From: JBAXRT01 sp037131065
Lineage (GTDB): Bacteria; Bacteroidota; Bacteroidia; Bacteroidales; FEN-979
DNA length: 11,748 nt
Direction: 5' to 3'
Assembly: GCA_037131065.1 (NCBI GenBank)
Contig: JBAXRT010000094.1
Location: 1-11,748 of the forward strand
Below are positions 1-6,112 of the stretch, piece by piece (the first letter of the stretch is position 1; each line of letters begins with the position of its first letter). A model generated the notes under the pieces. That model did not search any database. It was not told where the DNA came from and saw nothing but the letters and a program-made list of their open reading frames with translations. The position numbers were made by a program, and so were the translations under genes.

Positions 1-318
1 AAGATCTATGACATCCAGGGGGATATTGTAAAAAACCAGCAGGAGGCTTTCGACAAAAATCTGAAGGTCTCAACAAAGAAAAACCTGGCAGATATAGCCA
101 AACTTTCCGATCTGCTCGTCAAAGACCAGGAGCTGGTTGATCTCAGGAGGGGGATAACAGCAACATGTTCTTCCCAGCTGACGAACGGGGCAATCACTTC
201 TAGTGACTTTCTTCTGCGCGTCTCCGATGAGATACAGGCCAGGATGGGATTGGAAATCCACAAAATACAGCTCATAAAGGCAAAAATCTCATATTTATAC
301 AACATTGGTAAATTGTAA
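1..318 (+). CDS. TolC-family outer membrane efflux protein, C-terminal part (5' end outside window)
   Basis: Frame 1 is open from the first base to a TAA at 316-318, giving the last 105 residues of a protein that starts upstream. The segment is rich in polar heptad-like sequence (for example KNLADIAKLSDLLVKDQEL near residues 28-46), as expected for the long periplasmic helices of TolC-family trimeric channels. The stretch with SSQLTNGAITSSDFL followed by a helix ending IQLIKAKISYLYNIGKL matches the usual final helix pair of Bacteroidota TolC proteins that sit beside HlyD adaptors. Its likely role is the outer-membrane exit duct for the exporter encoded downstream. The adaptor gene begins 24 bases after the stop, which suggests one transcript. 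The N-terminal signal and the first half of the channel cannot be seen. Family assignment is fairly sure from motif and context; the substrate is unknown. Confidence 0.82.
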   Translation, partial: KIYDIQGDIVKNQQEAFDKNLKVSTKKNLADIAKLSDLLVKDQELVDLRRGITATCSSQLTNGAITSSDFLLRVSDEIQARMGLEIHKIQLIKAKISYLYNIGKL

Positions 319-342
319 GTTTATTTCATAATTTCATGGCCC

Positions 343-1236
343 ATGAAACGATATCTTCTTGGAATTTTAGCAGGTCTTGCTCTGGCATCCTGCAGTAATG
401 ATAAAGACAAACCTGATGCCTACGGTACTTTTGAGGCTACAGAGGTAATGGTCTCTTCTCTCGCCACGGGGCAGATCCTGCAGTTTAATGTAGAAGAGGG
501 ACAGGTACTTGATTCAGGTATCATGGTTGGGTATATTGACACCACGGATCTGTACCTGAAGAGGAAACAGGCTATTGAGACAATGGATGCCACAGCATCG
601 AGAAAAGATGATGTCAGCGCCCAGATCGCGGTGCAGGAACAGAATCGGGAAAATGTGATGGTTGAGAAGCGCCGGGTCGAACGCCTTCTCAAAGACGGAG
701 CTGCTACCCAAAAACAAATGGACGATATCAACGCCAGTCTGAACCTTATTGATAAACAGGTTGCCTCCCTTAAGATCCAGTTCGGGGGCATATCCAGCCA
801 GGTCTCTTCAATCGCCCAGCAGATAGCCCAGCTTGAAGAGTCTGTAAAGCGATCAAAGATCATCAATCCCCTGAAGGGGACCGTGCTGACCAAATATGCA
901 GAAAAGGATGAGGTGGCTACATACGGAAAGCCGTTATACAAAATCGCTGACCTCAGTGTGATTACTTTAAGGGCTTATGTGGGAGGGTCACAGTTACCAT
1001 ATATAAAACTTGGATCATCCATCGATGTGGCGTTTGATAAAGACGAGACGTCCAACACGTATGTCCAGGGTATTGTTTCCTGGATCTCCCCGTCGGCTGA
1101 GTTCACGCCCAAAACCATTCAAACAAAAGATGAAAGAATAAACCTTGTATATGCTGTGAAGGTCAAAGTCAGGAATGACGGCTCCATGAAGATTGGAATG
1201 CCGGGTGAAATCAGATTCATGCAACCTTTAAACTAA
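343..1236 (+). CDS. HlyD/RND-type periplasmic adaptor lipoprotein (YbhG/YhiI-like)
   Basis: The 297-residue product starts with a lipoprotein signal: two basic residues, a hydrophobic run and a lipobox LASC with the acylated Cys at 17. Residues 26-66 resemble the first half of a biotinyl-lipoyl domain (TGQILQFNVEEGQVL). Residues about 73-168 are charged and Gln-rich, as in a coiled-coil hairpin. Residues about 170-205 hold the second lipoyl half (INPLKGTVLTKYAEKDEV, then GKPLYKIADLS). The rest fits the beta-barrel and membrane-proximal domains. Such adaptors bridge the inner-membrane ABC pump to TolC, and here the TolC gene lies just upstream and the ABC genes downstream. The ATG at 343 is the only start giving the signal peptide. 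No clear Shine-Dalgarno sequence is visible. The overall order matches E. coli ybhGFSR and yhiI-rbbA-yhhJ, so export of drugs, toxic compounds or envelope molecules is inferred. Confidence 0.9.
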   Translation: MKRYLLGILAGLALASCSNDKDKPDAYGTFEATEVMVSSLATGQILQFNVEEGQVLDSGIMVGYIDTTDLYLKRKQAIETMDATASRKDDVSAQIAVQEQNRENVMVEKRRVERLLKDGAATQKQMDDINASLNLIDKQVASLKIQFGGISSQVSSIAQQIAQLEESVKRSKIINPLKGTVLTKYAEKDEVATYGKPLYKIADLSVITLRAYVGGSQLPYIKLGSSIDVAFDKDETSNTYVQGIVSWISPSAEFTPKTIQTKDERINLVYAVKVKVRNDGSMKIGMPGEIRFMQPLN

Positions 1237-1247
1237 AACCATAACAC

Positions 1248-1709
1248 ATGAGAAACATCCTTAAAACTGCAGTTGTACTGCTATTCCTGGCCGCTTCAGC
1301 AATGAGCGGATTTGCTCAGAATCATAAAGCGGATGATATTTTAGGCACCTGGCTCAACCAGGAGGCTACCGGTAAGATCACTATATACAAAGAGGGTGAC
1401 AAATATTTCGGTAAGCTTGTATGGTTGAGGACACCCAATGATTCTATTACAGGTTTACCGCGCACAGATAAAGAGAATCCCGATGTGAAAATGAAATCAA
1501 ATCCCCTGGTCGGCCTTGTGAACCTTAAAAATTTTGTTTTTGATGGAAAGAATGAGTGGTCAGGAGGAACAATATATGATCCCAAAAACGGAAAAACATA
1601 TAAGTGCTATATTCAGTTTGAATCACCGAACCGACTTAAAATCAGGGGATATGTCGGCGTTTCTCTGCTCGGAAGGAATACGTTCTGGACAAGATCATTT
1701 GCCCAGTGA
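1248..1709 (+). CDS. Secreted DUF2147-family protein
   Basis: The 153-residue product has a clear signal peptide: MRNILK, a hydrophobic core to about residue 20, then a probable cleavage near SGFAQ (residues 20-24). The mature part reads as a DUF2147 domain: an opening DDILGTWLNQEATGKITIY (residues 29-47), a central GGTIYDPKNGKTYKCYI (residues 106-122) and a closing LKIRGYVGVSLLGRNTFW (residues 130-147). The family is a small beta-rich, lipocalin-like fold exported to the periplasm; its biochemical role is not established. It starts 11 bases after the adaptor stop and ends 38 bases before the first ATPase gene, so it is probably part of the exporter transcript. Location between adaptor and ATPase suggests an accessory such as a periplasmic binding protein for the exported compound, but nothing in the sequence proves that. 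Confidence 0.88.
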   Translation: MRNILKTAVVLLFLAASAMSGFAQNHKADDILGTWLNQEATGKITIYKEGDKYFGKLVWLRTPNDSITGLPRTDKENPDVKMKSNPLVGLVNLKNFVFDGKNEWSGGTIYDPKNGKTYKCYIQFESPNRLKIRGYVGVSLLGRNTFWTRSFAQ

Positions 1710-1747
1710 CCTTTTCAGATCATGACCCGGAAAGACCCTGACTCTTT

Positions 1748-2650
1748 ATGATTCTTGTTGAACACATCTCTAAAAGCTTTCCCCCGGTCAAAGCGCTGGA
1801 GGATGTTTCTTTCACAGTAGACAAGGGAGAGATCTTCGGTTTTATTGGTCCCGACGGAGCAGGGAAAACCACGTTGTTCAGAATCCTTACAACCCTTCTG
1901 GTCCCGGATGAAGGCCATGCTTCTGTCAACAGTCTCGATGTTGTGAAAGAATACAGGAAACTCAGACAGGATATTGGGTATATGCCGGGAAGGTTTTCAC
2001 TTTACACAGATCTCACGGTAGAGGAAAATCTGAATTTTTATGCCACTGTCTTCGGGACGACTGTTGCTGAGAATTACGACCTGATCCGTGAGATCTATGT
2101 CCAGATAGAGCCATTTAAGAAGCGCAAGGCAGGTAAACTTTCAGGAGGCATGAAACAAAAGCTTGCATTGTGCTGCGCCCTCATTCATAAGCCAACTGTT
2201 CTGATTCTTGATGAACCTACAACGGGCGTGGATGCTGTTTCCAGGCTTGAATTCTGGGAAATGCTGAAACGGTTGAAAAACATCGGGATAACTATTGTTG
2301 TGGCGACACCATACATGGATGAGGCAGAACTATGCAACCGCGTGGCTTTAATTCAGAACGGAAAAATCATGGCAATAAGCACTCCTGCAGAAGTCATAAC
2401 AAAATATCCCTGGCAGCTTTACTCCGTGAAATCTGATGATATTTTCAGCCTGCTTATTGATCTACGTCAATTTCCGCAGGTTCAAACAGTATTTGCTTTC
2501 GGACAGTCGGCACATGTCTCTTTCAGGGATCATGAGGGAATGGAAGCTGAACTTGATGAATATCTCAGGATGAAAGGTCATTCCGGAATAAAGATCAGCA
2601 GGATATCGGCAGGTATTGAGGACTGTTTTATGGAACTCATGATTAAATAG
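1748..2650 (+). CDS. ABC transporter ATP-binding protein, matching the first half of YbhF (NBD1)
   Basis: The 300-residue product is a cytoplasmic ATPase subunit of an ABC-2 exporter. Visible motifs are Walker A GPDGAGKT at 34-41, signature LSGGMK at 131-136 and Walker B VLILDEP at 151-157 with the catalytic Glu. Two motifs are abnormal. The Q-loop reads GYMPGRF (residues 77-83), with Gly where Gln is normal. The switch position in VATPYMDEAE is Pro188 instead of His. From memory, the first nucleotide-binding half of E. coli YbhF also has GPDGAGKTT and also lacks the switch His. About 80 residues follow the core and form a C-terminal extension. The partner ATPase starts 39 bases downstream. 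I infer a heterodimer in which this subunit's Walker A lies in a non-hydrolytic site while its signature serves the partner's site. The start ATG at 1748 gives a normal ABC N-terminus. Confidence 0.93.
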   Translation: MILVEHISKSFPPVKALEDVSFTVDKGEIFGFIGPDGAGKTTLFRILTTLLVPDEGHASVNSLDVVKEYRKLRQDIGYMPGRFSLYTDLTVEENLNFYATVFGTTVAENYDLIREIYVQIEPFKKRKAGKLSGGMKQKLALCCALIHKPTVLILDEPTTGVDAVSRLEFWEMLKRLKNIGITIVVATPYMDEAELCNRVALIQNGKIMAISTPAEVITKYPWQLYSVKSDDIFSLLIDLRQFPQVQTVFAFGQSAHVSFRDHEGMEAELDEYLRMKGHSGIKISRISAGIEDCFMELMIK

Positions 2651-2689
2651 AGAAACAGGGATGTAGAGAAAGGGCGAAACATTTTAAGA

Positions 2690-3436
2690 ATGTACAAACA
2701 AGAAGCCGAAAATATCATCGTAGTCAAAGACCTTGTAAAAAAGTTCGGGTCGTTTGTTGCCAATGATCATCTGAGTTTCGAGGTAAAAAAAGGTGAAATC
2801 TTTGGCTTCCTCGGAGCAAACGGTGCCGGAAAAACAACAGCCATAAGGATTTTATGCGGCCTATCATATCCGACCTCAGGTAAATTAAACGTCGGTGGGT
2901 TTGATATTTACAGGGAGCGGGAAAAGATCAAGAAAAACATCGGCTATATGAGCCAGAAGTTTTCATTGTACGATGACCTCACGGTATTTGAAAACATTCG
3001 TTTTTATGCGGGAATATACGGGCTAAGGAGAAAAGTGATTGAAGAAAGGGCTTCCGGTCTCATTGAAAAACTCAACATGAAGGAGGCCAGGGATAAACTG
3101 ATCCGTGAAATCCCCCTGGGTTGGAAACAGAAGCTCGCATTCTCAGTTGCCATCATCCATAACCCTAAAATAGTTTTTCTGGATGAGCCTACAGGGGGTG
3201 TTGACCCGGTTACCAGGCGCCAGTTCTGGGATATGATTTTTGAGGCTTCCCGGGAGGATATAACCATTTTTGTTACTACCCATTATATGGATGAGGCTGA
3301 ATATTGCGACCGGGTTTCTATCATGGTCGACGGGAAGATTGCGGCTCTTGACACACCGGAATCATTGAAAACCCGCTATAATGCATCTTCCATGAATGAT
3401 GTTTTCTTAAAGCTTGCAAGGGTAAAAATTGATTGA
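2690..3436 (+). CDS. ABC transporter ATP-binding protein, matching the second half of YbhF (NBD2)
   Basis: The 248-residue product is the second ATPase subunit. It has Walker A GANGAGKT at 42-49, a normal Q-loop GYMSQKF with Gln89, Walker B IVFLDEP at 161-167 and the switch His198 in TTHYMDEAEYCDR. Its signature motif is degenerate: IPLGWKQ at 141-147 in place of LSGGQ/LSGGMKQ. From memory, the second half of YbhF carries a very similar LPLGFKQ, which supports orthology to that half. In a head-to-tail ABC dimer its Walker A and His would pair with the intact LSGGMK of the preceding gene's product, giving the one competent site. The stop TGA at 3434-3436 is followed at once by the ATG of the next gene, so the two are probably translationally coupled. 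The start ATG at 2690 has no obvious Shine-Dalgarno sequence. Confidence 0.94.
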   Translation: MYKQEAENIIVVKDLVKKFGSFVANDHLSFEVKKGEIFGFLGANGAGKTTAIRILCGLSYPTSGKLNVGGFDIYREREKIKKNIGYMSQKFSLYDDLTVFENIRFYAGIYGLRRKVIEERASGLIEKLNMKEARDKLIREIPLGWKQKLAFSVAIIHNPKIVFLDEPTGGVDPVTRRQFWDMIFEASREDITIFVTTHYMDEAEYCDRVSIMVDGKIAALDTPESLKTRYNASSMNDVFLKLARVKID

Positions 3437-3883
3437 ATGTCGTTGATGCAGAAAATTAAACCCTCCGTGAGCAGGCACAACCTCCTGTTCATTGCCGGCC
3501 TCGCCTGGACCACAGCCGGGGGCATTCTGATGTGGCGTGGGTTGGATTTTGAGATCAGACATTCAAACCATTTATGGATAAATATCCTTGCAGGTGTCCT
3601 TATAGGGATACCGTTTTATGTCATTTTGTTTGCAAAAATTTCGATGAAGCACATCAAACGTATTAAAGGATTGAGCATTCCATATCCCTGTGCTTTTTCC
3701 TTTTTTAATCTGAAGTCCTATTTAATGATGATGATGATGATCACTGCAGGTGTGTTGCTTAGAAATCTTGATGTCATTAACCGTGAATACCTGTTTACAT
3801 TTTATATTGGGATGGCCCTGCCCCTGCTCATTTCGGCATGCCGGTTTTATTATTCATGGGTGGTCAAAAAAGAGATGGAATGA
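3437..3883 (+). CDS. Unrecognised small integral membrane protein (four predicted helices) in the exporter operon
   Basis: I do not recognise a family for this 148-residue product. It shows four hydrophobic segments, at about residues 15-33, 47-66, 94-107 and 118-137, separated by short loops with basic clusters (KHIKRIK at 71-77, KSYL near 93, VVKKEME at the C-terminus). By the positive-inside rule the loop after the second segment and the C-terminus would be cytoplasmic. There is no signal for secretion, no enzyme motif and no ABC-2 permease pattern. A run of five Met at 97-101 opens the third segment. The ATG abuts the stop of the second ATPase gene, with another in-frame ATG at 3446 possible. 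Its own TGA overlaps the permease start as ATGA at 3880-3883. This tight coupling on both sides argues that it is a true part of the transporter, perhaps an accessory membrane subunit. Confidence 0.8.
   Translation: MSLMQKIKPSVSRHNLLFIAGLAWTTAGGILMWRGLDFEIRHSNHLWINILAGVLIGIPFYVILFAKISMKHIKRIKGLSIPYPCAFSFFNLKSYLMMMMMITAGVLLRNLDVINREYLFTFYIGMALPLLISACRFYYSWVVKKEME
3725..3741 (+). repeat. Short ATG trinucleotide repeat inside the four-helix membrane protein gene
   Basis: Five perfect ATG units in a row (then AT of the next codon) encode Met97-Met101 of the small membrane protein. Changes in unit number would keep the reading frame and only lengthen or shorten the start of the third hydrophobic segment. 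At this length it may simply reflect a Met-rich helix. Confidence 0.6.
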
Positions 3884-4983
3884 AACGGTTCCTTGGCTTT
3901 GTTATAAAGGAGTTTTATCACATTTTCCGTGATTACCGGACCCTGCTGATTTTATTCGGCTTACCGGCCATCCAGTTACTTCTTTTCGGCTATGTGATTA
4001 CCAATGAGATCAAAGATGCAAGGATCGCTATTCTTGACCATTCGAAAGACCAGATCACCCGTAGGATAAGCGATAAAGTGCTTTCATCAGGGTACTTTAT
4101 TCTTGATAAAAACCTGAGCTCATACAAAGAGATTGAGCAGGTGTTCAGAGAGGGAAATGTAAAACTCGTCCTTGTATTCGAACCCGATTTTTCCAAAAAC
4201 CTTGACAAAACAGGCATTGCGAAAGTCCAGATCATTGGAGATGCATCAGACCCAAATACAGCGAATATCCTGGTGAATTATCTGCAGGGAATATTATCAA
4301 ATTACCTGATCTCTCTGAATGCTGAAAAGATCCCCATGCAGATAGTTCCCGAGGTAAGGATGATGTACAACGCGCAGATGAAAGGTGTATATATGATGGT
4401 CCCGGGACTAATGGCCATGCTGCTGATGCTCATCTCCGCGCTCATGACCTCCCTTTCGATTACAAAAGAGAAGGAGCTCGGGACAATGGAACTTCTCCTG
4501 GTTTCGCCCCTGAAACCCGTCCAGATTATTATCGGAAAGGTGTTTCCATATGTATTCCTTGCTTTTGCGGATGCCTGCATCATCATCCTTCTCGGAAATA
4601 CGGTATTCGGTGTTCCTGTTGTCGGCAGTGTCACTCTTCTTCTGCTCGAAAGTTTCCTGTTCATCTGCATGGCCCTTTCACTGGGAATCCTGATATCGAC
4701 CATTACGAACAGTCAACAGATTGCCATGATGATTTCTCTGGTTGCTTTAATGTTGCCGACAATCCTTTTGAGTGGCTTTATTTTCCCGGTGGAAAATATG
4801 CCCCTGGTCCTGCAATGGTTCTGCCATATTATGCCCCCAAAGTATTTTATTACCATCATTAAAAGCATTATGCTCCAGGGAAACGGATTCAGTTATATTG
4901 TCTTTGAGACAGGAATTCTGGTTGGATTCACCCTGTTGTTCATTCTGATTAGTATCAGGAAATTCAAAATCAGGTTAACCTGA
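3880..4983 (+). CDS. ABC-2 type exporter permease (YbhS/YhhJ-like), first of two
   Basis: The 367-residue product has the layout of ABC-2 permeases of the YhhJ/YbhS/YbhR group. One helix lies near residues 21-41, then a large extracytoplasmic domain at about 42-170, then five hydrophobic segments between about 172 and 360. The sequence ITKEKELGTMELLLVSPLKP (residues 194-213) is the cytoplasmic coupling segment typical of the family, and SGFIFPVENMP (298-308) is the usual loop before the last helices. I chose the ATG at 3880 over the upstream in-frame ATG at 3838 because it gives the standard N-terminus MKRFLGFVIKEFYHIFRD and overlaps the preceding stop as ATGA. It should pair with the second permease and the two ATPases to form the inner-membrane pump. 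The substrate cannot be read from the sequence. Confidence 0.93.
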   Translation: MKRFLGFVIKEFYHIFRDYRTLLILFGLPAIQLLLFGYVITNEIKDARIAILDHSKDQITRRISDKVLSSGYFILDKNLSSYKEIEQVFREGNVKLVLVFEPDFSKNLDKTGIAKVQIIGDASDPNTANILVNYLQGILSNYLISLNAEKIPMQIVPEVRMMYNAQMKGVYMMVPGLMAMLLMLISALMTSLSITKEKELGTMELLLVSPLKPVQIIIGKVFPYVFLAFADACIIILLGNTVFGVPVVGSVTLLLLESFLFICMALSLGILISTITNSQQIAMMISLVALMLPTILLSGFIFPVENMPLVLQWFCHIMPPKYFITIIKSIMLQGNGFSYIVFETGILVGFTLLFILISIRKFKIRLT

Positions 4984-4993
4984 AAGAAGGGTT

Positions 4994-6112
4994 ATGAGAA
5001 CTATTCTTTTTATCATACAGAAAGAATTCCTCCAGATATTCAGGAATAAGGGGATGCTCCCGATCATCTTCGTTGTGCCTATTGTTCAGCTCCTTATCCT
5101 TGTCAATGCGGCCACCTTTGAGATGAAGAATATACGGGTTTCAATTGTCGATCTCGATCTGAGTTCATCTTCCCGCAAACTCATCAGCAAATATGAAGGA
5201 TCGCCATTTTATAAAATTGTTCAGTCCACTTTTTCCTATGACGAGGCCATGGACTTTATGCAGAAAGGCAAGGTGGATGTCATTATCAAGATACCCAATG
5301 GCTTTGAAAGGCAGCTCGTGAAAGAGAACCTGAGTAAAGTCCAGTTTGTGATCAATGCCATTAACCAATCAGTTGCAGGATTAACCAGTGCCTATTGCAG
5401 TTCCATCCTCATCGATTTTAACCAGGAACTCTTACAGGAATGGTTGAATCCTTCCCAACTCTCAAGGTTAAAGAATATTCAAACCGATTACAGTTACTGG
5501 TATAATCCAAAACTTAATTATAAAACATACATGGTCCCGGGTATCCTGGTGCTTCTTGTGACTATTATCGGCCTGCTTCTTTCGGGTATGAACATAGTAA
5601 GGGAAAAAGAGATCGGTACAATTGAGCAGATCAACGTCACTCCCATCCGTAAAATTGAGTTCATTGCCGGGAAACTTACCCCTTTCTGGATCATTGCCCT
5701 TTTTGAACTGGCCTTCGGACTTGCCATAGGGAAATTATTCTTTGATATTCCGATGGTTGGAAATCTCTGGCTTATTTTCCTTTCGGGCGGAGTTTATCTT
5801 TTTGTAATTTTATCAATCGGTTTGCTGGTGTCGACAATCACAAACACCCAGCAGCAGTCGATGCTGGTCACGTTCTTTTTCCTGGTGGTATTCATACTTA
5901 TGAGCGGTTTATTCACTGCCATCGAAAGCATGCCGGCCTGGGCACAACAGATCGACAGGTTAAATCCCCTTATGTATTTTATAAAGATCATGAGGATGGT
6001 ACTTCTGAAAGGGTCAACATTTACTGATATCAGCCCTCATTTCTATTCCCTGGTCATATTTGCCATCGTCATGGTTAGTTTAGCCGTTTGGAGATACCGA
6101 AAAGTTGCCTGA
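4994..6112 (+). CDS. ABC-2 type exporter permease (YbhR-like), second of two
   Basis: The 372-residue product has the same architecture as the preceding permease. It has an N-terminal IQKEFLQIFRNKG and first helix (about 22-40), an extracytoplasmic domain at about 41-178, and five C-terminal hydrophobic segments. The coupling segment is IVREKEIGTIEQINVTPIRK (residues 201-220), and the late loop reads SGLFTAIESMPAWAQ. The gene starts 10 bases after the previous stop, with AAGAAGGG just ahead of the ATG, one of the few Shine-Dalgarno-like sequences in the window. The two permeases are clearly paralogous but divergent, which fits a heterodimeric membrane core matching the heterodimeric ATPases. 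The 3' end overlaps the start of the MltF-like gene by 8 bases. Confidence 0.93.
   Translation: MRTILFIIQKEFLQIFRNKGMLPIIFVVPIVQLLILVNAATFEMKNIRVSIVDLDLSSSSRKLISKYEGSPFYKIVQSTFSYDEAMDFMQKGKVDVIIKIPNGFERQLVKENLSKVQFVINAINQSVAGLTSAYCSSILIDFNQELLQEWLNPSQLSRLKNIQTDYSYWYNPKLNYKTYMVPGILVLLVTIIGLLLSGMNIVREKEIGTIEQINVTPIRKIEFIAGKLTPFWIIALFELAFGLAIGKLFFDIPMVGNLWLIFLSGGVYLFVILSIGLLVSTITNTQQQSMLVTFFFLVVFILMSGLFTAIESMPAWAQQIDRLNPLMYFIKIMRMVLLKGSTFTDISPHFYSLVIFAIVMVSLAVWRYRKVA

Noticed and set aside
6..305. Open frame on the minus strand, 99 codons
   Set aside because: It lies opposite the TolC-family C-terminus, which has clear family sequence; the antisense product shows no recognisable motif.
1534..1725. 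Plus-strand open frame of 63 codons overlapping the DUF2147 gene in another frame
   Set aside because: The DUF2147 frame has a signal peptide and family motifs; the alternate frame has neither.
3838..3879. Longer N-terminus for the first permease, starting at the in-frame ATG 3838
   Set aside because: It would add 14 residues ahead of the standard MKRFLGFVIKEF opening and overlap the upstream gene by 46 bases; the ATGA overlap at 3880 is the normal coupled arrangement.
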